From an uncultured Verrucomicrobiota bacterium (lineage in GTDB: Bacteria > Verrucomicrobiota > Verrucomicrobiia > Opitutales > Seribacteraceae), in NCBI GenBank assembly GCA_902612125.1, contig CACMBV010000021.1, forward strand, positions 1 to 38,628: a DNA stretch of 38,628 nucleotides, given 5' to 3'. Positions 18,765-26,550 of this stretch are shown piece after piece. The notes under the pieces were generated by a model that was given only the letters and a program-made list of their open reading frames with translations, was not told the DNA's origin and did no database searches. Each line of letters begins with the position of its first letter. The stretch's first letter is position 1. The translations under genes were made by a program, and so were the position numbers.

Positions 18765-19687
18765 ATAAATCATTAAATGTAGAACTCTTTAAAATAGAAT
18801 ATCGATTAGAAAACTTTATATGGTGTTCTGGGAGATCGGGTTCTACTACATTATATCGTTCGCTGCCAAACTGTTATCATACACATACATTTTTATACTT
18901 TCTCAATCAAAATGGAGTAGAATGGAATGATATTGAACACAGCTATAATTTCGATCTATTTGAGATCCTTAAAATGAATGTAAAGGATTTCAATTCTGAT
19001 AAAATAAATATTTACGATGTATATAGAACGCCCGTTGAGAGAAAGATATCTGCATTTTTTCAATATTTAGATTGTGTGGTAAAAAATAATGATATAGCAG
19101 TATTGTTAAACGAAGCCTATAAATATCAGGAATTTTACAGCTTTGATATTTGTCGTATCACCACCAAAAACTTTGTGAGCTATTTCACAAATAAAATTGA
19201 CCATCTTATTGAATTGTTTCTTTATTTCTTTTTTTTAAAGTCTGACAACTATTACTCTTTTCTTGAATTTAGCGAATATATCGACTTATCCTTTGAATGT
19301 ATGAATTTTCATCATATTAAGACTGATAACTTTACATTCACTATTTTAAAATATGACCAAATAATGAACTGGCATAAGCAAATTTTTAGTACTACTTCTC
19401 AAAAAATTGAAATTGCAATGTGTAATTCCTCAAAAAGTACATTATTTGGCTTTCTTTATAAAGAATTTATGGATTTACTATATATTCCCAAAGTAATCTT
19501 TGATCTAGTGATGAAATCTAACATTCAAATGCATCCTTTGTTACCGATTTGTAACCACATTGATGTCATGAATAAATTTATGACTTATGACGAGATCAGT
19601 TCATACAATTATCATTGGGGCGAACGCCTAGTTAGCACTAAGAAGGATTATTCATTAAACCTTTTTGCAAAAAATTTACTTTTGTAA
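18761..19687 (+). CDS. Sulfotransferase-like P-loop protein
   Basis: A 308-residue protein with the two signature elements of PAPS-dependent sulfotransferases. CSGRSGSTT at residues 22-30 is the phosphosulfate-binding P-loop near the N-terminus. YRTPVERKISAFF (88-100) matches the 3'-phosphate-binding segment, with Arg89 and Ser97 at the expected spacing. The rest is divergent, aromatic and AT-rich. If active it would sulfate a hydroxyl group on the glycan in the cytoplasm using PAPS; sulfated surface glycans are common in marine bacteria. The gene starts with TTG in a TTGA overlap with the preceding membrane glycosyltransferase gene and has no plausible nearby ATG before the P-loop. No PAPS synthesis gene is in the window. 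Alternative: a pseudoenzyme of the same fold. Confidence 0.7.
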   Translation: MNKSLNVELFKIEYRLENFIWCSGRSGSTTLYRSLPNCYHTHTFLYFLNQNGVEWNDIEHSYNFDLFEILKMNVKDFNSDKINIYDVYRTPVERKISAFFQYLDCVVKNNDIAVLLNEAYKYQEFYSFDICRITTKNFVSYFTNKIDHLIELFLYFFFLKSDNYYSFLEFSEYIDLSFECMNFHHIKTDNFTFTILKYDQIMNWHKQIFSTTSQKIEIAMCNSSKSTLFGFLYKEFMDLLYIPKVIFDLVMKSNIQMHPLLPICNHIDVMNKFMTYDEISSYNYHWGERLVSTKKDYSLNLFAKNLLL

Positions 19688-19725
19688 AAGATAGTTTTTT
19701 ATTAGCCTCGTCCCTTTTAAAAAAT

Positions 19726-21072
19726 ATGAAAAAGTATTTATTTTATTTATGTACTGGGGTTATATTTCTATATTACTGCTATTTACTACTAAATAGACCC
19801 TATTTCTTCGATTGGGACGAATGGAGTATTATCATTAATTTTTTGGAGCTCAATTATTTTGAATGGATTTTTCAGCCACATCTAGGTCATTATTTCCCGT
19901 TTGGTAAACTCGTGTATTCTATTGAACTATGGTTATTTAGAGATTCTTATTACTTCTATGTACTATCTAATCTTCTATTACATCTGGTAAATTCATTTCT
20001 GCTTTTTTCATTACTAAATAAGTATTCAGATGATTTTTATACTACTTTTTTCGGTGTTGTAATTTACTTCATATCGTGGAATCACATAGAAAACCTCTTA
20101 TGGGGCATGCAGATTGCAGTACTTTTGTCTGTTACAATTACAATACTATCTTTTCATTATATTATAAAAAAGGATTATAATAAAAAGGATTACTTATTTA
20201 TTTCAATCCTCTCTTTCTTAGCTGCGTTTAGTTTTTCATTCGGTTTGTTTTTACCAGTATTTTTCATACTTTATTTCTTCATAAATTATAGATATAATGA
20301 GAAGAGGAATATAATCCACACTTTCTTTATATTACAGATAATTATTGCATTATTTTATTTTATATTATATTCCATCGAATTTAGTTTCGTGCATCCCAAT
20401 TGTGCAGAGAGTCAGTTTAGTATTTCTACAATCTCATCCACTTTATGTTCAAAAGCATTGTTTTATATTTTAAATGGTATTTGCTTTATCTTTTTTTATT
20501 TTCTCACTTCTATTCCATTGGAAAATGAACTTACATCAAACTACGGTGTTATTCTCTTCTTACAGAATTTCAACATTTTTATGTTCGTTGGGAGTAAAAA
20601 GTTTTTTGCTCTTTTTTCAAGCTTAATATTTTTGTATTTTTATAGATATAAGAAAGATTCTTCTTTTGTCTTAAATATATTGAATGGAACAGTGTTTGTT
20701 TTACCTTTCATTATTCCCTTATCCTTATCCAAGAATGCTTATCTAGAGTCTGTTTATCAATCACGATATTATACGTATATTGGTGCTTTTATTATCATTT
20801 TCATAATTACTTCGATTACTTCTACTAGACTTTCAGATAAATTACATCGTTTTATTACATCAATATTACTTCTCATTATTTGTTGGAATTCTTTTGTCAC
20901 TTTGGTATACCTACGAGACTCAGATTTCAAGAAAAGTTCTCTTAGTGTGAAAGAGAGTTTTTTATCTTGTCACTTTCTTAATAAAGATCAATCTGACTTA
21001 TTTCATGTTGATGCAAATCCAGAACTCACTAATTCTGAAGTTTCCTTGATTTATAACTTTATGAAAAAGTAG
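19726..21072 (+). CDS. Polytopic membrane protein, GT-C-like
   Basis: A 448-residue integral membrane protein with about ten to eleven predicted helices and extreme AT-richness. After the first helix there is an acidic-aromatic loop FFDWDEW (residues 27-33; Asp29, Asp31, Glu32) and then HLGHYFPFGKL (about 53-63). The pair DW.EW...H.G...P is typical of uncharacterised GT-C-type or PMT-like membrane proteins in bacterial glycan clusters. The C-terminal 80 residues are soluble. It is probably a polyprenyl-linked sugar transferase acting outside the inner membrane, but it could have another role such as a polymerase-like protein. It is separated from the sulfotransferase-like gene by 38 bases, wider than the gaps upstream. 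I cannot name a family with certainty. Confidence 0.65.
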   Translation: MKKYLFYLCTGVIFLYYCYLLLNRPYFFDWDEWSIIINFLELNYFEWIFQPHLGHYFPFGKLVYSIELWLFRDSYYFYVLSNLLLHLVNSFLLFSLLNKYSDDFYTTFFGVVIYFISWNHIENLLWGMQIAVLLSVTITILSFHYIIKKDYNKKDYLFISILSFLAAFSFSFGLFLPVFFILYFFINYRYNEKRNIIHTFFILQIIIALFYFILYSIEFSFVHPNCAESQFSISTISSTLCSKALFYILNGICFIFFYFLTSIPLENELTSNYGVILFLQNFNIFMFVGSKKFFALFSSLIFLYFYRYKKDSSFVLNILNGTVFVLPFIIPLSLSKNAYLESVYQSRYYTYIGAFIIIFIITSITSTRLSDKLHRFITSILLLIICWNSFVTLVYLRDSDFKKSSLSVKESFLSCHFLNKDQSDLFHVDANPELTNSEVSLIYNFMKK

Positions 21073-21272
21073 GTCGTTGGTCAAATTTGATATTCACTCT
21101 TCAATTCCACTATTTTATCTTTCAATTCATTACTTCGAGAAAGCTTATTTACGATTCTTTTGTCTATTATATCAATTTTAATACCTTTCTCCTATACATT
21201 TAAATCCATTTAGTCCTTAATACAAAATTATGCTTTTCTTATGATTACAGTTATTATCCTGTATATGAAGTT
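21073..21272. other. AT-rich intergenic gap
   Basis: About 200 bases without a supported gene between the membrane protein and the hexapeptide acyltransferase. Very T-rich; every frame is broken by stops. I see no clear terminator hairpin, tRNA or conserved motif. A promoter for the acyltransferase gene may lie here, but none stands out from the AT background. Confidence 0.5.
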
Positions 21273-21800
21273 ATGAAATTAGGTTTAAACTCCACCGTAT
21301 ATCCTAATGCAAAAATTTGTTATCCTAAATTAGTTGAAATAGGAGACAATGTCATTATAGACGATTTCGTATTTATTTCACTCAGAAATGGAATCAAGAT
21401 AGGCAATTATGTACACATCGGTGTAAGTTCGGTTATTACTGGTCGTGCTGAGGTAAGTTTGGAATCTTTTTCAGGATTGTCAAGTGGAGTAAGATTATTT
21501 ACATCTACTGAGTTGTTTGATGGTGACAATCTTACTAACCCTACAATTCCTTCATGTTTTCGTAAAATTAAAAGTGGTCCAATTGTTATTTCTAAGCATG
21601 CAGTGATTTGTGCGAATTCTGTTATAATGCCAAATGTGACCATTGGCGAAGGTGCTGTTATTGGGGCTCAGTCCTTTGTAACTAAATCTGTTGAACCATG
21701 GGGAATTTATCAAGGATCTCCTCTAAAAAGAATAAAATCCCGTAATATGACCAAAATTTTAGAAATGGAGAAAGAACTGCTTTATTTTAAAGAAAATTGA
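21273..21800 (+). CDS. Hexapeptide-repeat (left-handed beta-helix) O-acyltransferase
   Basis: A 175-residue acyltransferase of the isoleucine-patch/hexapeptide superfamily (CysE/LacA/WcaF-like), which usually transfers acetyl from acetyl-CoA to a sugar. Hexapeptide turns run from about residue 20 (LVEIGDNVIIDDFVFI) through IKIGNYVHIGVSSVI and resume near residue 100 with VISKHAVICANSVIMPNVTIGEGAVIGA. The closing SVEPWGIYQGSPLKRIKSR block is the family's usual C-terminal signature. The loop between the two halves, where the catalytic histidine often lies (...H.. before a D/N), reads LFTSTELFDGD and lacks an obvious histidine, so activity should be treated with caution. It probably O-acetylates the glycan made by the cluster. 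It stands apart, with gaps of 200 and 290 bases around it. Confidence 0.85.
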   Translation: MKLGLNSTVYPNAKICYPKLVEIGDNVIIDDFVFISLRNGIKIGNYVHIGVSSVITGRAEVSLESFSGLSSGVRLFTSTELFDGDNLTNPTIPSCFRKIKSGPIVISKHAVICANSVIMPNVTIGEGAVIGAQSFVTKSVEPWGIYQGSPLKRIKSRNMTKILEMEKELLYFKEN

Positions 21801-22090
21801 TATGTTTTTTTGAATTCCCTATCTTAAGAAATTAATATTCAACTCCCATTACTGGAGTACATAATAATTTTCTAACTCTAAATGTATAAGTTTTTCACTT
21901 ATCTAATAACAATTTTAAACACTTCTATCTCAAAACTTACTATAGTTTATTTAAACCATCAGATTGGAGTTTTCCTCCCATTTCCTATTTGATACACATT
22001 TATTGCTTACAAGTTTGGGAGTGAAAAAAACTTTGCCTATCAACTCCGATACTACTTGATTTTTAAAATCTTAAATACCGTTTTACTTAC
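21801..22090. other. AT-rich intergenic gap
   Basis: About 290 bases, roughly three-quarters A/T by eye, with no ORF of coding character on either strand. No convincing terminator, promoter pair or inverted repeat was found. Such spacers are common in transferred glycan clusters and may be decayed sequence, but I could not recognise any former gene. Confidence 0.45.
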
Positions 22091-23155
22091 ATGTATGAAA
22101 TAAGATCACTCACTTCGTTAAGGTTTATTTCAGCATTTATAGTATTCTTTTTGCATTGTAGGATTCATCTTGGGTTTGAGGTTGGTAATTCTTTATTAGA
22201 CCGTTTCATATCCCATGGTGCAGTTTTCATGTCAGTATTCTTTGTTCTTTCAGGATATATTCTTGCCTATGCGTATAACTTGAAAGATTTTAATCAGTCT
22301 ATTGTTCTTAAAGAATATTATATAAGGCGTTTCACGCGAATTTACCCTGCATACTTTGTCGCATCCCTGGTTTATTTTTTAATATTCTATGACAGTTTAG
22401 AATATACTTTTGGAGATTGGATAAGAGTAATCATTAATGATCTTTTTCTGATTCAAGCATTCTTTCCTAATATGTTTGGTCTTGGAATTAACAGTGGCAC
22501 TTGGAGTTTGAGCGTGGAGGCTTTTTTCTACTTGGTATTTCCTCTAGTTATATTGCTATTTCGCTCTAAGCCGAAACTTTTATTTTTTATTTCTATTTTC
22601 TATACATTAGTAATTAATATTAACATAATTAGTGAAAATTACTCCTTATTAGTCAATGATCAACTCAAAACAATCCATTATTCTAATCCATTGATGAGAC
22701 TCAATGAGTTTTTATTAGGTATTTCTTTTTTTTACCTTCGAGATTCAAAATTTCTCTCATCTTTGCCCAAACTTTTAAAATCGCCAATTCTTTGTATTTT
22801 ATTGTTTTGTATCTTTAGTTTATTCGAGTTTGCTGGACTTAAGTATGTCTTTATGGGCTTTCAAATTGTTTTGGTTCCTCTCTGCGGATATACAATATTT
22901 TTTCTGCATTACAATGGGCTTAAATTGATTGAAAACAGACTATTCCTATACCTGGGAAGGACTTCCTATTCATTTTATATTTGGCAAATATTTGCGATGG
23001 AGTTGGGAAAAATTTTAATCAAAGACTATAATTTTACAGTCAATCAGTCAGTTTTTTTATCATTAATTTTTAATTTTATATTTGCGTTTCTATCTTATCA
23101 TTTATTGGAGAATCTTTGTAGAAATATTTTGAATTCTAAGTTATTGAAAATATAA
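22091..23155 (+). CDS. Acyltransferase 3 family membrane protein
   Basis: A 354-residue integral membrane acyltransferase (acyltransferase_3/OafA-like), which moves acetyl or another acyl group onto exported glycans or lipids. The hallmark N-terminus EIRSLTSLRFISAFIVFFLHC carries the conserved R..T.LR and helix-1 His22. The YYIRRFTRIYPAYF motif and SGTWSLSVEAFFYLVFP (about residues 135-151), with a conserved W-S-L-.-E-.-F, complete the family signature. About ten transmembrane helices are expected. No C-terminal SGNH domain is present, so it resembles the short, membrane-only class. Together with the hexapeptide acyltransferase it indicates that the glycan is acylated. No clear ribosome-binding site precedes the ATG. 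Confidence 0.92.
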   Translation: MYEIRSLTSLRFISAFIVFFLHCRIHLGFEVGNSLLDRFISHGAVFMSVFFVLSGYILAYAYNLKDFNQSIVLKEYYIRRFTRIYPAYFVASLVYFLIFYDSLEYTFGDWIRVIINDLFLIQAFFPNMFGLGINSGTWSLSVEAFFYLVFPLVILLFRSKPKLLFFISIFYTLVININIISENYSLLVNDQLKTIHYSNPLMRLNEFLLGISFFYLRDSKFLSSLPKLLKSPILCILLFCIFSLFEFAGLKYVFMGFQIVLVPLCGYTIFFLHYNGLKLIENRLFLYLGRTSYSFYIWQIFAMELGKILIKDYNFTVNQSVFLSLIFNFIFAFLSYHLLENLCRNILNSKLLKI

Positions 23156-23177
23156 GTTTTTACTTTAAGTCTTCTTT

Positions 23178-23492
23178 CTAATCGGCAAGTTTGATTCTTT
23201 CCCCTTCCCCTGCGGAATTTTCTTTTTCTACTGAGTTTAACTTCTCTTCAATGGTTTGCTTTTCTTCCTCTTAGAGTTCTAAGAGATCTTGAAGAGCGCT
23301 TTTTTCAATTTCCCATTTCGAAGATTCTTTGGAAATAAGTCTTTCCGTGGCGATCCACTCTTTAAATAACGTGGAGGCTTTTGGAATCTCACCAATCAGT
23401 GGAGAGGATAAGAATAATAGAAGATATGTTCCTAGTAGAGTGAAGAATATATTCATTGAAAATGTAGAAGGTGGTTGGGGTTGATCTTCCAT
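23178..23492 (-). pseudogene. Small membrane/coiled-coil protein gene interrupted by an in-frame stop
   Basis: Minus-strand small gene. From the ATG at 23492 it encodes a short N-terminus, one transmembrane helix (about residues 13-33, FSMNIFFTLLGTYLLLFLSS) and a charged helical tail (KWEIEKSALQDLLEL), then meets a TAA at 23271-23273. Reading straight on in the same frame gives 30 more codons of the same charged coiled-coil character (EEEKQTIEEKLNSVEKENS...), ending at TAG 23178-23180. This suggests a protein of about 104 residues broken by one nonsense change (or a base-call error). A longer upstream ORF reaching to 23633 has no protein character and overlaps the likely regulatory region. 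The type resembles small FtsL/FtsB-like or other bitopic proteins, but I do not recognise the family. If the TAA is real, a 73-residue product could still be made. Confidence 0.5.
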
Positions 23493-23593
23493 CTTGAAAA
23501 TATTGAAACAACTGGAATATAAATTTCCGTCTTGTAACTTTACACTTCTGTTACATGTTTGGCGCATTTGGCCATTATATCGCAAAATGTTTT

Positions 23594-23611
23594 GTTTATC
23601 GTGCGATAAAC
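23594..23611. promoter_or_regulatory. Inverted repeat, candidate operator between divergent genes
   Basis: GTTTATCG-TG-CGATAAAC: two perfect 8-base arms with a 2-base spacer. It lies in the 170-base region between the small minus-strand gene and the epimerase/reductase gene. A second perfect palindrome, ACCCATGGGT, overlaps its right edge at 23610-23619. The symmetry and place suit a repressor or activator site controlling the rml operon; the protein that binds is unknown. Confidence 0.4.
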
Positions 23612-23626
23612 CCATGGGTAAACATA

Positions 23627-23655
23627 TTGTCAACAGGGAAGAATTTATGTATTAG
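23627..23655 (+). promoter_or_regulatory. Candidate sigma70-type promoter of the rml operon
   Basis: TTGTCA, 17 bases, TATTAG. The -35 box matches consensus at five of six positions and the -10 box at four of six. Transcription would begin almost at the ATG at 23663, giving a very short or leaderless mRNA. The prediction is by eye only and the background is AT-rich. Confidence 0.3.
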
Positions 23656-23662
23656 GTAAGGT

Positions 23663-24541
23663 ATGTATGTCGTATTAGGAGCAAGTGGATATATTGGATC
23701 TAAATTTTGTAATGATCTTCATTCGAGTGGATGTGAAGTTGTAGATGTAAGCCGAAAAGAAATTGATTACACCAATGGTTTTGTTCTCAAAGAGTTTCTC
23801 AAATCCCAAAATACCCGTTTTCTGATCAACGCGGCCGGATATACTGGTAAGCCCAACGTGGACGCCTGCGAGCTTGCAAAAGCTGATTGTTTGATGGGCA
23901 ATGCAGTCTTACCGGGAATAATTCGAGAAGTATGTGAAGATTTGAAATTATCTTGGGGTCATGTTTCCAGCGGATGTATATATTCCGGGCGGAGACCTGA
24001 TGGGGCAGGTTGGAAGGAAGATGATGTTCCTAACTTTTCATTTCGCTCGCCTCCTTGCAGTTTTTACAGTGGCACCAAGGCTTTGGGTGAAGAAGTATTG
24101 GATGGTGCAGAAAATTGTTACATTTGGAGAATGCGTATTCCTTTCAATGAAGAGAGAAGCCCCAGAAACTACCTTCAAAAATTATTAAATTACGATTCTT
24201 TGCTTGAGGCAGAAAATTCAGTTTCTCATTTGGATGAGTTTGTTCAAAAGTGCTTAGAATGCTTTGATAAAGAAGTCGAGCCCGGCATTTTCAACATGAC
24301 CAACCCCGGATCTACAACCACTAGGCAGGTAACCGCATGGATGCATGAACAAGGGCTGACCAACAAGCTTTTTAAATTTTTTGAGGATGAAGAACAATTT
24401 ATGAATAAGGCAGCTAAAACCCCGCGGTCCAATTGCGTGCTGGATACGACTAAAGCCCAAAAAGCAGGGATAGGTATGAGAACTGTGGGAGAGGCCATGA
24501 GGGAATCCATGGGAAAAATGGCAGAGGCATCCACAGTATGA
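23663..24541 (+). CDS. NRS/ER-like bifunctional 3,5-epimerase/4-reductase for nucleotide-rhamnose
   Basis: A 292-residue extended SDR that resembles the plant and giant-virus NRS/ER enzyme more than bacterial RmlD. NRS/ER turns a nucleotide-4-keto-6-deoxyglucose into nucleotide-L-rhamnose by 3,5-epimerisation and NADPH-dependent 4-reduction on one polypeptide. Seen here: GASGYIG (6-12), NAAGYTGKPNVDACE (56-70), SSGCIYSG (102-109), GWKEDDVPNF, YSGTK (Tyr135, Lys139), RMRIPFNEERSPRNYLQKLLNY (156-177), FNMTNPGS and PRSNCVLDTTK. From memory, Arabidopsis NRS/ER has ATGCIF, KEEDTPNF, PRNFITK, NFTNPG and APRSNNELDATK in the same order, and its proposed epimerase residues Cys115 and Lys183 align with Cys105 and Lys173 at a constant offset of ten. 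It overlaps rmlB by four bases (ATGA). No rmlC is nearby, consistent with a two-in-one enzyme. A plain RmlD-like reductase remains possible. Confidence 0.8.
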   Translation: MYVVLGASGYIGSKFCNDLHSSGCEVVDVSRKEIDYTNGFVLKEFLKSQNTRFLINAAGYTGKPNVDACELAKADCLMGNAVLPGIIREVCEDLKLSWGHVSSGCIYSGRRPDGAGWKEDDVPNFSFRSPPCSFYSGTKALGEEVLDGAENCYIWRMRIPFNEERSPRNYLQKLLNYDSLLEAENSVSHLDEFVQKCLECFDKEVEPGIFNMTNPGSTTTRQVTAWMHEQGLTNKLFKFFEDEEQFMNKAAKTPRSNCVLDTTKAQKAGIGMRTVGEAMRESMGKMAEASTV

Positions 24542-25590
24542 AGAACATTCTTGTAACCGGTGGTCTCGGGTTCATTGGCTCGAATTTTATTCGTTTGCTC
24601 CTTACAAACGGAGAGTTTGATCAGGTTATTAATTATGACAAGCAAACCTACGCAGGGAATCCGGAAAATCTTCAGGATTTGGAAGACCGCAGATCATACC
24701 GGCTGATTCAAGCGGATATTTGTGACGGGAATTCCGTGCTAAAAGCGTTGGAAGGGTTCGAAGTTGATGCAATTGTAAATTTTGCCGCCGAAAGTCATGT
24801 TGACCGATCAATTGATGGTCCGGAGCCCTTCGTGCAAACCAATGTGGTGGGTACGCTTCGCTTACTGGAAGCGACCAAATCATATCTTTCTAAAGTTGCC
24901 GGTGCTAAAAGGAAGTCCTTTCGCTTTCTGCATGTCTCCACGGATGAGGTTTATGGTTCACTTAAACCTGAGGACCCTGCTTTCCGGGAAACCACTCCCT
25001 ACGCTCCCAATAGCCCCTATTCCGCGTCCAAGGCATCGGCTGATCATTTGGTTCGAGCTTATCATCACACTTTTGGACTGCCCGTGCTTACGACCAATTG
25101 CTCAAACAACTACGGACCCTATCAGTTTCCGGAAAAGTTGATTCCCTTGATGATCTTGAATGCCTGCGAAGGCAAAAGCCTTCCAATTTATGGAAATGGA
25201 TCAAACATTAGGGACTGGTTATATGTGGAAGATCATTGCACTGGGATTTTATCCGTACTTCAAAAAGGAAGGGTGGGGGAGACATACTGCATTGGAGGGG
25301 CTTCGGAGAAGACCAATATGGAAGTCATTGATACTTTATGTGCTATTCTTGACCAACATCATCCCGAAGGGGCTCCCCACGACAAACTAAAAACTTTTGT
25401 AACTGACCGCCCGGGACATGACCACCGATATGCAATTGACTTTTCCAAGATTCAAAATGAGCTGAGCTGGCGGCCTTCCTATTCATTTGAAAAAGGAATT
25501 GAGCAAACGGTTGAGTGGTATCTCAGTCATCAAGAATGGTGTAGGAATATCACTTCCGGAAAATATCAAAGACAAAGGCTGGGTATTTGA
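24538..25590 (+). CDS. rmlB: dTDP-glucose 4,6-dehydratase
   Basis: A 350-residue extended SDR that converts dTDP-D-glucose to dTDP-4-keto-6-deoxy-D-glucose through a tightly bound NAD+. The GGLGFIG motif is at 8-14, [11 protein letters not shown] at 82-92, the catalytic Thr135-Asp136-Glu137 in STDEVYG, and Tyr161 and Lys165 in [24 protein letters not shown] and [15 protein letters not shown] are diagnostic RmlB blocks. Length is normal. The ATG overlaps the upstream epimerase/reductase gene (ATGA) and the TGA stop overlaps the rmlA start (TGATG). Its 4-keto product is also the usual entry point for amino-deoxysugars and so could feed the DegT-type aminotransferase at 12986. Gene product is cytoplasmic. 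Confidence 0.96.
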   Translation: MKNILVTGGLGFIGSNFIRLLLTNGEFDQVINYDKQTYAGNPENLQDLEDRRSYRLIQADICDGNSVLKALEGFEVDAIVNFAAESHVDRSIDGPEPFVQTNVVGTLRLLEATKSYLSKVAGAKRKSFRFLHVSTDEVYGSLKPEDPAFRETTPYAPNSPYSASKASADHLVRAYHHTFGLPVLTTNCSNNYGPYQFPEKLIPLMILNACEGKSLPIYGNGSNIRDWLYVEDHCTGILSVLQKGRVGETYCIGGASEKTNMEVIDTLCAILDQHHPEGAPHDKLKTFVTDRPGHDHRYAIDFSKIQNELSWRPSYSFEKGIEQTVEWYLSHQEWCRNITSGKYQRQRLGI

Positions 25591-26477
25591 TGAGCAAACG
25601 AAAAGGAATTGTACTGGCAGGCGGCTCAGGAACCCGCCTGTACCCATTAACCATGGCCTTAAGCAAGCAACTGATGCCGGTCTATGACAAACCGATGATT
25701 TACTACCCGATCTCCATTCTGATGCTTACGGGAATTCGTGAGATCTTAATCATTTCCACACCAAGGGATTTGCCTACATTCAAGAATTTGTTGGGTGATG
25801 GATCTAGATTTGGCGTTTCATTCTCGTATGAGGAACAACCAAATCCTGATGGTTTGGCCCAGGCTTTTTTGATCGGAGAGGGGTTTCTTGGTGAAAGTCC
25901 ATCCGCTTTAATTTTGGGAGACAATGTTTTTTATGGGCATGAATTGGAGCAGACTCTTGACGATGCCAATGCAAAAATGGACGGAGCTACCATATTCGGC
26001 TACCATGTGTCAGATCCCGAGAATTATGGAGTGGTTGAGTTCGATCATTCCGGAAAAGCGGTTTCCCTGGAAGAAAAACCGGAAGTACCGAAATCAAATT
26101 ATGCCGTACCTGGTCTTTATTTTTACGACCAGCAAGTGTGCTCCATTGCCAATGAATTAAAACCTTCTCCCCGGGGCGAACTTGAGATTACGGATTTAAA
26201 CCGGATTTATCTTGAAACCGGAAATCTTTCGGTTGAAGTAATGGGTAGAGGCACGGCTTGGTTGGACACTGGGAGCCATGAAACTCTAGCCTCCGCTACG
26301 GATTTTGTTAAAGTGATCGAACGACGACAGGGATTAAAAATCGCCTGTCTCGAAGAGATTGCGATCTACAAAAAATGGATTTCAACCGAAGAACTCGAAA
26401 AAGCGGTTGTTGCACACGGGTCTTCTTCCTACGGAAAATACCTTCAATCCACCCTTAGTAAGTCTCAGAAAACATAA
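25590..26477 (+). CDS. rmlA: Glucose-1-phosphate thymidylyltransferase
   Basis: A 295-residue nucleotidyltransferase that makes dTDP-glucose from dTTP and glucose-1-phosphate, the first step of the dTDP-deoxysugar route. The signature [16 protein letters not shown] near the N-terminus, [26 protein letters not shown] and [20 protein letters not shown] are all RmlA landmarks, followed by the C-terminal [13 protein letters not shown] block. I chose ATG 25590, overlapping the rmlB stop by one base, over a TTG three bases upstream. This closes the order epimerase/reductase-rmlB-rmlA. Dimer-of-dimers and feedback by dTDP-rhamnose are family knowledge. The presence of RmlA suggests the pathway uses dTDP rather than UDP sugars. 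Confidence 0.95.
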   Translation: MSKRKGIVLAGGSGTRLYPLTMALSKQLMPVYDKPMIYYPISILMLTGIREILIISTPRDLPTFKNLLGDGSRFGVSFSYEEQPNPDGLAQAFLIGEGFLGESPSALILGDNVFYGHELEQTLDDANAKMDGATIFGYHVSDPENYGVVEFDHSGKAVSLEEKPEVPKSNYAVPGLYFYDQQVCSIANELKPSPRGELEITDLNRIYLETGNLSVEVMGRGTAWLDTGSHETLASATDFVKVIERRQGLKIACLEEIAIYKKWISTEELEKAVVAHGSSSYGKYLQSTLSKSQKT

Positions 26478-26481
26478 TACA

Positions 26482-26507
26482 CATCAACGCATCATGATGC
26501 GTTGATG
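26482..26507. promoter_or_regulatory. Perfect 26-base palindrome upstream of metK
   Basis: A perfectly self-complementary sequence whose left half is CATCAACGCATCA, five bases after the rmlA stop and 43 bases before the metK ATG. As RNA it can form an 11-bp stem with a CAUG loop. There is no T-run after it, so it is not a standard intrinsic terminator. It could be a dimer-binding operator for metK, a transcript-end processing hairpin for the rml operon, or both. Confidence 0.6.
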
Positions 26508-26550
26508 AATAAACTTGATTTTCGGTTGGACTTTTGATGGAGTATGTTCA

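Noticed and set aside
23493-23633. Extended minus-strand ORF upstream of the small membrane protein
   Set aside because: The added N-terminal residues lack coding character and cover the divergent regulatory region with palindromes; ATG 23492 is better.
26478-26550. SAM riboswitch in front of metK
   Set aside because: The gap is only 73 bases and is mostly one palindrome. I found none of the multi-helix architecture of SAM-I, SAM-II or SAM/SAH riboswitches.
26515-26550. Upstream TTG start for metK
   Set aside because: It adds 12 residues not found in the family, and a GGAG ribosome-binding site points to ATG 26551.
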